The notes under the pieces are model-generated. The model did no database searches and was not told the DNA's origin. It saw only the letters and a program-made list of their open reading frames with translations. 7,795 bases of DNA. Source: an uncultured Oceanobacillus sp. (GTDB taxonomy: Bacteria; Bacillota; Bacilli; Bacillales; Amphibacillaceae). Made by a program: the position numbers and the translations under genes. Positions within the stretch are counted from its first letter, which is position 1; the number at the start of each line of letters is the position of its first letter. The stretch spans positions 1 to 7,795 of the forward strand of contig CALKWU010000176.1 in the NCBI GenBank assembly GCA_938004015.1, in the 5' to 3' direction. This document shows, piece after piece, positions 1 through 6,284 of this stretch.

Positions 1-5
1 TTTTT

Positions 6-14
6 TGTTATAAT
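6..14 (+). promoter_or_regulatory. Extended -10 promoter element upstream of pcrB
   Basis: A perfect TATAAT at 9-14 is preceded at the right distance by TG (6-7), giving an extended -10 element of the vegetative sigma factor. The matching -35 box would lie left of base 1 and cannot be seen. Transcription would begin near 20-22, leaving a very short leader before pcrB. The T run at 1-6 could also be the tail of a terminator of an upstream gene. The motif is seen directly; its activity is inferred. Confidence 0.55.
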
Positions 15-22
15 AAAAAAAC

Positions 23-40
23 GGAGAACCATAATGGAGG
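23..40 (+). promoter_or_regulatory. Two alternative ribosome binding sites of pcrB
   Basis: GGAGA at 23-27 stands 6 nt before an ATG at 34. GGAGG at 36-40 stands 8 nt before a TTG at 49. Both are well placed. If transcription starts near base 21, as the -10 box suggests, the first site lies almost at the mRNA 5' end, which favours the second site and the TTG start. Confidence 0.5.
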
Positions 41-759
41 ATAGGACGTTGACGAATGTAACGAAGCAATTGAAAGAGTGGAAACATATTTTCAAGTTGG
101 ACCCAGCAAAAGACATATCCGATGAAGACTTGGATGCCGTCTGTGAATCAGGGACGGATGCAGTCATCATTGGTGGTACGGATGATGTGACCTTGGACGG
201 GGTTCTCGACCTGTTATCAAGGATCAGACGTAATCATTTAGTGCCTGTTATTTTGGAAGTTTCTGAGGAAGAGGCGATTACGCCGGGTTTTGATTATTAC
301 TTCATCCCGATGGTCCTCAATTCTAAAGAAAAAAAATATATGATGGACATGCAACATCAAGCAATCAAACAATATCGGGAAATGATGGCATTCACGGATA
401 TTTTCTTTGAAGGCTATTGTATTTTGAATGAAGATTCCAAAGCTTTTACATATACGAATTGTCATTTGCCGGATCGGGAAGATGTGCTGGCATATGCTTA
501 TATGGCGGAACGGGCTTTTCGTTTGCCGATTTTTTATATGGAATACAGCGGTACGTATGGTGACCCTGATCTCGTGCGGGAAGTCAGTGATATGCTGGAA
601 GACACCTTGCTTTTTTATGGTGGCGGCATTGAAACGAAGGAGCAGGCGAAAGAAATGAAACGACACGCCGACGTCATCATTGTCGGAAACAGCATATACA
701 CGAACTTGCAAGAAGCGTTGAAAACAGTGGAAGCCGTGAAAAATGAAGATGGGCGGTGA
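34..759 (+). CDS. pcrB: Heptaprenylglyceryl phosphate synthase PcrB
   Basis: PcrB-family TIM-barrel prenyltransferase. In Bacillales it transfers a heptaprenyl group from heptaprenyl diphosphate to sn-glycerol-1-phosphate, giving an archaeal-type ether lipid precursor at the membrane. Recognisable segments, counted from ATG 34, are EWKHIFKLDP near residues 15-24 (substrate-binding start of the barrel), SGTDAVIIGGTDD near 39-51, FIPMVLNS near 90-97, EGYCILN in the middle, then YMEYSGTYGDP, FYGGGI and the phosphate-binding IIVGNSIY near the C terminus. The protein is 241 aa from ATG 34, or 236 aa from TTG 49; B. subtilis PcrB has 228 aa and begins only a few residues before EWKH, so TTG 49 with its GGAGG is a real alternative. 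It is the first gene of the pcrB-pcrA-ligA-camS operon, and pcrA begins 4 nt after its stop. The family assignment is strong; the exact start is uncertain. Confidence 0.95.
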   Translation: MEDRTLTNVTKQLKEWKHIFKLDPAKDISDEDLDAVCESGTDAVIIGGTDDVTLDGVLDLLSRIRRNHLVPVILEVSEEEAITPGFDYYFIPMVLNSKEKKYMMDMQHQAIKQYREMMAFTDIFFEGYCILNEDSKAFTYTNCHLPDREDVLAYAYMAERAFRLPIFYMEYSGTYGDPDLVREVSDMLEDTLLFYGGGIETKEQAKEMKRHADVIIVGNSIYTNLQEALKTVEAVKNEDGR

Positions 760-763
760 AAAT

Positions 764-2974
764 ATGAGTCGGACAACAGAAGAATTGTTGGCAGGCTTGA
801 ATGAAAAACAGCAAGAAGCAGTAAAACATACGGAAGGTCCTTTGCTCATCATGGCGGGAGCCGGTAGTGGAAAAACAAGGGTTCTTACCCACCGGATTGC
901 ATATTTATTGGAAGAAAAAGGAGTTCCGCCAAGGAATATCCTCGCCATCACCTTTACAAATAAAGCTGCCCGGGAAATGCGGGACCGGGTCATCGATTTA
1001 GTCGGAAAAGATGCGGAGAACATGTGGGTTTCGACATTCCACTCCATGTGTGTCCGCATTTTGCGCAGGGATATCGATCGGATCGGTTATGACCGGAACT
1101 TCACAATCCTCGACAGTGCGGATCAAGTTTCCGTCGTGAAGCAAGTGTTGAAAAACTTGAACTTGGATCCGAAACAATATGACCCGCGGGCGATGCTCGC
1201 TGCAATCAGTTCGGCGAAAAATGAACTCATTTCCGACCAGGACTATGAAAAAAAAGCAGGGAATTTTTTTGAACGTCAAGTGGCAAGGGTTTATTCCGGT
1301 TACCAGCAAACGTTAAGGAAAAACCAATCCCTCGACTTTGATGATTTGATCATGCAGACGATCGTCCTCTTTCAACGTGTTCCGGAGACGCTCGAATATT
1401 ACCAGCGGAGATTCCAATACATCCATGTCGACGAGTACCAAGATACGAACCACGCCCAATACATGCTCGTGAAACAATTGGCCAACCGTTTTCATAATAT
1501 TTGTGTCGTCGGTGATTCGGATCAGTCGATTTACCGTTGGCGTGGTGCGGACATTACGAATATCCTTGATTTTGAAAAGGATTATCCGAATGCGCAGACG
1601 ATTTTTCTCGAACAAAACTACCGCTCGACGAAATATATTTTACAAGCAGCGAACCATGTCATCGAAAACAATCGAAGCAGAAAGCCGAAAAAATTGTGGA
1701 CGGAAAACGAAAAGGGCGAAAAAATCACTTACTATCAAGGAGCGACCGAACGGGAAGAAGCATTGTTCGTTGTCGATGAAATCCGCTCGTTGCTACAGGA
1801 AGGCTATCGTCCGGAGGAGATCGCTGTTTTATATCGGACGAACGCCCAATCGCGAATAATGGAAGATGTTTTGTTGAAGTCGAACATCACTTACCAAATC
1901 GTTGGCGGCATGCGATTTTACGATAGGAAAGAAATCAAAGATATGCTTGCGTACTTGCGTTTGATTACGAATCCGAACGATGACATCAGTTTTGAACGGA
2001 TCGTTAATGAACCAAAACGAGGCATCGGGAGAACGACATTGGAACGCTTGCAAAATTACGCCGCATTACATGACATTTCCTTATTCGAAACGGTAAAAGA
2101 AGTCGATTTCACCGGTGTATCGAAACGAGCGGCCAATGCCTTGGTGGAATTCGGTGAGTTGATCGAAAGCCTTGCCCAACAACAGGAATATTTGACCGCC
2201 ACCGATATGGTGGAACAGGTGTTGGAACGGACAGGTTATGAAGAAATGCTGAAAAGGGAAGGGACGTTGGAAGCGCAAAGCCGTCTGGAAAACTTGGAAG
2301 AATTCAAAACAGTGACCCAGGAATTCGAAAAAACTGCCGAAGACAAAACCCTCGTCTCTTTTCTGACGGACTTGGCGTTAATAGCGGATATCGATCAAAT
2401 GGATGAAGAAGAAAGTGCCGATGGAAAAGTGACGTTGATGACATTGCATTCCGCAAAAGGTTTGGAATTTCCCGTCGTGTTTCTCATCGGTATGGAAGAA
2501 AATGTATTTCCTCACAGCCGCTCGATGTTCGATGACGAAGAGATGGAGGAAGAACGCCGTCTTGCTTATGTCGGCATTACGCGGGCGGAGAAAAAGCTTT
2601 ATCTCACCCATGCGAAAATGCGGAGCCTTTATGGTCGGACGAACATGAATCCGATCAGCCGTTTCATCCAGGAAATCCCTGAAGAATTGTTGATAGGCTA
2701 TGAACAAGCGCGAAAATCAATGTTCGGCAGTGCGTTTGACAACAGAACAGGAGACTCTCGACCGAAACGGAAGGCCCGCAGAGTGCACCAACCTCCGAGT
2801 GCGGCCGACGAAACTTGGACGCCTGGTGATAAAGTCAATCATAAAAAGTGGGGGCAAGGAACGATCGTCCGTGTCCAAGGTGAAGGCGATGACATGGAAT
2901 TGGATATCGCATTTCCGGCACCGACAGGAATTAAACGGCTCCTTGCCAAATTTGCTCCAATAACGAAAGAATAG
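764..2974 (+). CDS. pcrA: ATP-dependent 3'-5' DNA helicase PcrA
   Basis: Superfamily 1A helicase of the UvrD/Rep/PcrA family, essential in Bacillus and Staphylococcus. It unwinds DNA 3' to 5' in repair, in rolling-circle plasmid replication and in removing RecA or stalled RNA polymerase. From ATG 764 the protein has 736 aa, close to B. subtilis PcrA (739). Visible motifs are the Q motif (LNEKQQEAV, about 12-20), Walker A AGAGSGKT at 31-38 with K37, ITFTNKAA (motif Ia), VDEYQDTN with D223/E224 (Walker B), VVGDSDQSIYRWRGA (motif III), EQNYRS (motif IV), TLHSAKGLEFPVVF (motif V) and YVGITRAEKKLYL (motif VI). A basic linker leads to a C-terminal Tudor-like module (WTPGDKVNHKKWGQGTIV), which binds RNA polymerase in the B. 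subtilis protein. In-frame ATGs also occur at 743 and 749 inside pcrB. ATG 764 is preferred because it aligns with known N termini and follows GGCGGTGA, which includes the pcrB stop. Confidence 0.98.
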   Translation: MSRTTEELLAGLNEKQQEAVKHTEGPLLIMAGAGSGKTRVLTHRIAYLLEEKGVPPRNILAITFTNKAAREMRDRVIDLVGKDAENMWVSTFHSMCVRILRRDIDRIGYDRNFTILDSADQVSVVKQVLKNLNLDPKQYDPRAMLAAISSAKNELISDQDYEKKAGNFFERQVARVYSGYQQTLRKNQSLDFDDLIMQTIVLFQRVPETLEYYQRRFQYIHVDEYQDTNHAQYMLVKQLANRFHNICVVGDSDQSIYRWRGADITNILDFEKDYPNAQTIFLEQNYRSTKYILQAANHVIENNRSRKPKKLWTENEKGEKITYYQGATEREEALFVVDEIRSLLQEGYRPEEIAVLYRTNAQSRIMEDVLLKSNITYQIVGGMRFYDRKEIKDMLAYLRLITNPNDDISFERIVNEPKRGIGRTTLERLQNYAALHDISLFETVKEVDFTGVSKRAANALVEFGELIESLAQQQEYLTATDMVEQVLERTGYEEMLKREGTLEAQSRLENLEEFKTVTQEFEKTAEDKTLVSFLTDLALIADIDQMDEEESADGKVTLMTLHSAKGLEFPVVFLIGMEENVFPHSRSMFDDEEMEEERRLAYVGITRAEKKLYLTHAKMRSLYGRTNMNPISRFIQEIPEELLIGYEQARKSMFGSAFDNRTGDSRPKRKARRVHQPPSAADETWTPGDKVNHKKWGQGTIVRVQGEGDDMELDIAFPAPTGIKRLLAKFAPITKE

Positions 2975-2979
2975 AGGTG
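2973..2979 (+). promoter_or_regulatory. Ribosome binding site of ligA (start-deciding)
   Basis: AGAGGTG overlaps the pcrA stop codon and ends 9 nt before the GTG at 2989. An upstream in-frame GTG at 2977 lies inside this Shine-Dalgarno sequence and so is unlikely to be the start. The GTG at 2989 also gives the N terminus MDKQQAK, matching the MDKETAK start of B. subtilis LigA. Confidence 0.7.
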
Positions 2980-2988
2980 CTTTCTTCA

Positions 2989-4995
2989 GTGGATAAACAA
3001 CAGGCGAAAGAAAAAATCGACGCATTAAAGGAAGTACTGAACCAATATAGCTATGAATATCACGTTTTGGATAAACCGAGCGTGCCTGATGCGGAATATG
3101 ATGCGAAACTTCGAGAACTGGAAGAGTTGGAAAAGATGTTCCCCGAATTCATCACGTCTGATTCCCCTACGCAGCGTGTCGGCGGGGAACCGTTGGAAAG
3201 TTTCGAAAAAGTACGCCATTCAGTGCCGATGCTCAGTCTATCCAACGCATTCAATGAAGATGATGTCCGGAGTTTTGCAAGACGGGCGACGAATGCGCTT
3301 GGAACCGATATTACGTTCATTTGTGAGTTGAAAATCGATGGACTGGCGGTTTCGTTGACGTATGAAGACGGCAAATTCGTCCGTGGCGCAACCCGAGGCG
3401 ATGGAACGGTCGGGGAAGACATTACGGTGAATTTGCGTACAGTCCGTACGATTCCGCTTGTGCTGAAAGAAAAGGAAACATTAGAAGTCCGCGGGGAAGT
3501 TTTCATGCCGAAAGCTTCCTTTGAAAAATTGAATCAAAAGCGGGCGGAAAAAGGCGAGGAACTGTTCGCCAACCCTCGGAATGCTGCAGCCGGTTCTTTA
3601 CGGCAACTCGATCCGAAAATAGCGGCAAGCCGGAATCTCGATATTTTCATCCATGCCGTCGGAGTATGGGAAAACAACGAATTGGAAACACAAAGCGCCC
3701 AACTTGAAAAGTTGCGGGAATTAGGTTTCAAGACGAACCCGGAGTGGAGAACATGCAAAACAATTGAAGAAGTGATGGAGTTCGTCAACTATTGGACGGA
3801 ACAACGTCCGAATTTGCCATACGAAATCGATGGCATCGTCATTAAAGTGGATGATCTCAATCAACAGGAACAACTTGGATATACGGCGAAAAGTCCGCGC
3901 TGGGCGATCGCTTATAAATTCCCGGCGGAAGAGGTGCTGACGAAACTGTTGGATATCGAACTCAGCATCGGCCGAACCGGGGTCGTGACACCAACGGCAA
4001 TCCTTGAACCAGTCCGGATCGACGGATCTACGGTCGGACGGGCCTCGCTCCATAATGAAGACCTCATCAAGGAACAAGATATCCGCTTAGGCGATATGGT
4101 CGTCGTGAAAAAAGCCGGAGACATCATTCCGAAAGTCGTCCGCTCCGTGAAAGAAATGCGGACAGGTGAGGAAAAGGAATTTTCGATGCCGTCCCATTGT
4201 CCGGCATGTCAAACGGAATTGGTGCGTTTGGAAGGTGAAGTCGCTCTCCGCTGTATCAATCCGAACTGCCCGGCACAGCTTGTTGAAGGGCTGATCCACT
4301 TCGTTTCGAGAAATGCGATGAACATTGATGGACTTGGGGAAAAAGTCGTCAAGCAGCTTTTCGATGCAAAACTCGTCCATACGATTGCGGACCTGTATCG
4401 TTTGGAAAGGGAGGAATTGCTGCAGCTTGAACGGATGGGGGAAAAGTCGGTCTCCAATTTGCTCCAAGCGATTGAAGCCTCCAAAGAAAATTCGTTGGAA
4501 AAGTTGATTTTCGGTTTAGGGATCCGATTCATCGGTGAAAAAGCGGCCCGGATACTCGCGCAAACATTTGAAACGATGGAACGACTCCAACAGGCGACGT
4601 ATGACGAACTTGTCTCCATTGATGAAATCGGGGAAAAAATGGCGGAATCCATTGTCAAATATTTCTCCGAGGAAAAAGTATCCGTGTTATTGGAAGAATT
4701 GAAAGAACTCGGAGTGAATATGGAATATAAAGGGCCATCCAGAACGAGCCAGACGGAAACGGCGATTTTTTCTGATAAAACCGTCGTCCTGACCGGAAAG
4801 TTGGAAAATATGACAAGGTCTGAAGCGAAAGAAAAAATCGAGGCGCTCGGCGGAAAGGTGACCGGTAGTGTCAGTAAAAACACCGACCTCGTCATCGCCG
4901 GTGAAGCCGCCGGTTCCAAATATAGACGGGCTCAAGAACTGGGTATTCCAATTTGGAATGAAGAGCAGTTGTTGGAAGCTTTAGGAGAGGAGTGA
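2989..4995 (+). CDS. ligA: NAD-dependent DNA ligase LigA
   Basis: Essential bacterial DNA ligase that seals nicks in replication and repair using NAD+. From GTG 2989 it has 668 aa, equal to the B. subtilis enzyme as I recall it. Domains in order: the Ia domain (SYEYHVLDKPSVPDAEYD, about 20-38, binding the NMN half of NAD+); the adenylation domain with KIDG, where K115 is the residue that becomes adenylylated, followed by RGATRGDGTVGEDIT and ANPRNAAAGSLRQLD; the OB fold (GRTGVVTPTA, ASLHNEDLI, KKAGDIIPKVV); a four-cysteine zinc finger with C404, C407, C422 and C427; helix-hairpin-helix repeats (MNIDGLGEKVV, LERMGEKSVSNL, GLGIRFIGEKAA, IDEIGEKMAESI); and a C-terminal BRCT domain from about 593 (TVVLTGKL ... 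GSVSKNTDLVIAGEAAGSK). All key residues are present. The gene starts 14 nt after pcrA, and its stop overlaps the ATG of camS by one base. Confidence 0.98.
   Translation: MDKQQAKEKIDALKEVLNQYSYEYHVLDKPSVPDAEYDAKLRELEELEKMFPEFITSDSPTQRVGGEPLESFEKVRHSVPMLSLSNAFNEDDVRSFARRATNALGTDITFICELKIDGLAVSLTYEDGKFVRGATRGDGTVGEDITVNLRTVRTIPLVLKEKETLEVRGEVFMPKASFEKLNQKRAEKGEELFANPRNAAAGSLRQLDPKIAASRNLDIFIHAVGVWENNELETQSAQLEKLRELGFKTNPEWRTCKTIEEVMEFVNYWTEQRPNLPYEIDGIVIKVDDLNQQEQLGYTAKSPRWAIAYKFPAEEVLTKLLDIELSIGRTGVVTPTAILEPVRIDGSTVGRASLHNEDLIKEQDIRLGDMVVVKKAGDIIPKVVRSVKEMRTGEEKEFSMPSHCPACQTELVRLEGEVALRCINPNCPAQLVEGLIHFVSRNAMNIDGLGEKVVKQLFDAKLVHTIADLYRLEREELLQLERMGEKSVSNLLQAIEASKENSLEKLIFGLGIRFIGEKAARILAQTFETMERLQQATYDELVSIDEIGEKMAESIVKYFSEEKVSVLLEELKELGVNMEYKGPSRTSQTETAIFSDKTVVLTGKLENMTRSEAKEKIEALGGKVTGSVSKNTDLVIAGEAAGSKYRRAQELGIPIWNEEQLLEALGEE
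4983..4992 (+). promoter_or_regulatory. Tandem ribosome binding sites of camS
   Basis: Two AGGAG-type sites stand in tandem inside the end of ligA. AGGAG at 4983-4987 is 7 nt before ATG 4995, and AGGAG at 4988-4992 is 8 nt before GTG 5001. Either start is therefore well served. The in-frame GTG at 4992 overlaps the second site and is unlikely. Confidence 0.6.
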
Positions 4996-5051
4996 TGGAC
5001 GTGAAAAAAATTTCATTGATATTTTTATCGCTCGCTATTTTTCTGGCTAGT
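4995..5051 (+). other. Lipoprotein signal peptide of CamS with cAM373-like tail
   Basis: This segment codes for the 19-residue signal peptide, followed by the lipobox cysteine codon at 5052-5054. Its last seven residues, encoded at 5031-5051, are LAIFLAS. The enterococcal pheromone cAM373 is AIFILAS and the staphylococcal form AIFILAA, so this tail is the same type with one isoleucine fewer. Confidence 0.8.
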
Positions 5052-6125
5052 TGTGCGCCATCACTCAATGATGACGATGGAGTTCTGCAACAAAATGAAG
5101 AAGATGCTCCTGTGGAAACATCGATTGTCCCCGGCAGCCGTTTGGAAGAAGACACGTACCGGATGGTATTGCCCTACCGTACGAGTGCGGCGCGGGGTGT
5201 CATCGACCGCCAGATTTTCAACCGGATGGACATCGATGAAATGGAAGAGGGATTGCGTCGCCATTCGTTGGATGTCTTTGACCCGGATGATCATTATTTT
5301 CAAGAAGGAAGATTTCTTGATGAGGCGACAGTATTGGAGTGGATTGATGAATTGAATCCGCCGCGTCCGGACAACCCAGAGGATTGGGATCGTGAGCGTT
5401 ATGAAAATAATCCACGGATTTTTTCCCATATTCTAGAGCAGAACTATCTCGTTCCGGGTGAAGGTCAAACGGTACAGGTTGGGGGAATTTCTATAGGCAT
5501 CGCTTTGAAATCTGTTTTCCGTTATCAATTGGAAAGAGGCGGCGAATATTTCACTTATGACATTTCGATGAATGAAATGTTGGCAAAAGGGTATGAAGTG
5601 GCGGAAATGGTCGTCCAGCGCCTCCGGGAAGAGGAAGAAGTCCCCGATGTGCCGATTATGGTTGCTCTATACCGTGAAGCACCGCAATACTCACCTGTTC
5701 CCGGAAATTATGTGGCGAAAACGGTTGTACCAAGTGGAGAGAGTACAATCGGTGATTGGGAGACAATCGATGAAGAATATATTCTATTCCCTTCCAATGA
5801 AGCTGATGATAAGTATCCGGCGGACTTCGAAAATTTCAATGATTTTGCGAATGAGATTGCCGAGTTCTTCCCGAATTATGTCGGTGCAATCGGTGAGGGT
5901 TTCTATGTGGAAGGAGAGTTGCAACGGTTGACGATTGAACTCCCGATCGAATTTTACGGGAAAGCGGAAGTCATTGGTTTCACCCAGTACGCCCATGATA
6001 GAATCCAAGAGATTTTCCCTGCGTACTTCGATTTGGAATTGAACGTCACTTCGAGCGAAAAAGTGGAAAGTCTCATTTACCGCAACGCCGGAGAAGAAGA
6101 ATTGACGGTCCACATATACCATTAG
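4995..6125 (+). CDS. camS: CamS family sex pheromone-type lipoprotein
   Basis: Surface lipoprotein of the CamS family (B. subtilis YerH), 376 aa from ATG 4995. The N terminus has two lysines, a hydrophobic stretch (ISLIFLSLAIFLAS) and the lipobox LASC, so signal peptidase II should cleave before C20 and leave the lipid-anchored protein outside the membrane. The mature part is strongly acidic, with an Asp/Glu-rich linker just after the anchor, a central region (VQVGGISIGIALKSVF, MVALYREAP) and a C-terminal domain (EGFYVEGELQRLTIELPIEFYG) as expected for this family. In enterococci and staphylococci the released signal-peptide tail acts as the plasmid pheromone cAM373; the job of the mature protein is not clear. 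It is the last gene of the operon, overlapping ligA by one base through TGATG, with a terminator 6 nt after its stop. GTG 5001 (374 aa) is an alternative start. Family assignment is strong; pheromone activity here is untested. Confidence 0.93.
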   Translation: MDVKKISLIFLSLAIFLASCAPSLNDDDGVLQQNEEDAPVETSIVPGSRLEEDTYRMVLPYRTSAARGVIDRQIFNRMDIDEMEEGLRRHSLDVFDPDDHYFQEGRFLDEATVLEWIDELNPPRPDNPEDWDRERYENNPRIFSHILEQNYLVPGEGQTVQVGGISIGIALKSVFRYQLERGGEYFTYDISMNEMLAKGYEVAEMVVQRLREEEEVPDVPIMVALYREAPQYSPVPGNYVAKTVVPSGESTIGDWETIDEEYILFPSNEADDKYPADFENFNDFANEIAEFFPNYVGAIGEGFYVEGELQRLTIELPIEFYGKAEVIGFTQYAHDRIQEIFPAYFDLELNVTSSEKVESLIYRNAGEEELTVHIYH

Positions 6126-6131
6126 AACAGG

Positions 6132-6174
6132 AAAAGCCGGGGCTTTGCTCTAAACCAAGAGCCCCGGCTTTTTT
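6132..6174 (+). terminator. Intrinsic terminator of the pcrB-pcrA-ligA-camS operon
   Basis: A perfect 13-bp inverted repeat (6132-6144 with 6160-6172) has the GC-rich core GCCGGGGCT / AGCCCCGGC. A G-T and an A-T pair can extend it inward, leaving an 11-nt loop. Six T follow the core at 6169-6174. It begins 6 nt after the camS stop. The four A on the left arm give only a short T run on the other strand, so reverse termination would be weaker. Confidence 0.93.
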
Positions 6175-6199
6175 ATTTCCGAAGACGATGCAGATATAT

Positions 6200-6228
6200 T
6201 TGAAGCGGCACTTTTTTTTCGTTACAAT
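6200..6228 (+). promoter_or_regulatory. Sigma-A-like promoter of pruA/rocA
   Basis: TTGAAG at 6200-6205 (4 of 6 matches to the -35 consensus) and TACAAT at 6223-6228 (5 of 6 to the -10 consensus) are separated by exactly 17 nt, including a run of eight T. The start of transcription would lie near 6235, about 50 nt before the gene. The region lies between a strong terminator and a catabolic gene, which supports a separate promoter. The consensus match is seen; activity is inferred. Confidence 0.6.
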
Positions 6229-6229
6229 G

Positions 6230-6257
6230 AGGCTGATAGCAGTTTAGCCTAGCTATC
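6230..6257 (+). repeat. Small overlapping inverted repeats at the pruA transcription start
   Basis: GATAGC at 6235-6240 is complementary to GCTATC at 6252-6257 (6 bp, 11-nt loop). AGGCT at 6230-6234 is complementary to AGCCT at 6246-6250 (5 bp, 11-nt loop), and the two pairings are interleaved and exclude one another. Their position just after the -10 box could mean an operator or a hairpin at the mRNA 5' end. They are short enough that chance is possible, and I recognise no known regulator site. Confidence 0.35.
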
Positions 6258-6270
6258 TTTTAATTATATG

Positions 6271-6277
6271 AAGGGGG
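6271..6277 (+). promoter_or_regulatory. Ribosome binding site of pruA
   Basis: AAGGGGG lies 7 nt before the ATG at 6285, an optimal arrangement for Bacillales. It fixes the start, and the resulting N terminus (MVVPYTHEPFTDF) matches known RocA proteins. Confidence 0.8.
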
Positions 6278-6284
6278 TTTTAAC

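Noticed and set aside
743..763. Upstream in-frame ATGs (743 and 749) as pcrA starts
   Set aside because: They would add seven or five residues absent from known PcrA proteins and overlap pcrB; ATG 764 matches the family N terminus.
238..1059. Long open frame on the minus strand spanning the end of pcrB and the start of pcrA
   Set aside because: It lies opposite two clear genes, has no recognisable protein features, and is rich in Phe, His and Arg, as expected from the complement of their codons.
4209..4919. 236-codon open frame on the minus strand inside ligA
   Set aside because: Its Ser/Phe-rich translation is the mirror of Glu/Lys-rich ligA codons; it has no family features.
6201..6214. 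TGAAGCGGCACTTT considered as a catabolite-responsive (cre) site
   Set aside because: It shares only TGAA and GCG-like bases with the cre consensus and lacks the central CG at the right place and the closing CA.
6207..6221. Possible sigma-54 (SigL) promoter upstream of pruA, since rocA of B. subtilis uses one
   Set aside because: GGCAC at 6207-6211 fits the -24 part, but the -12 part at 6217-6221 reads TTTCG and lacks the essential GC. The sigma-A-like boxes with a 17-nt spacer fit better.
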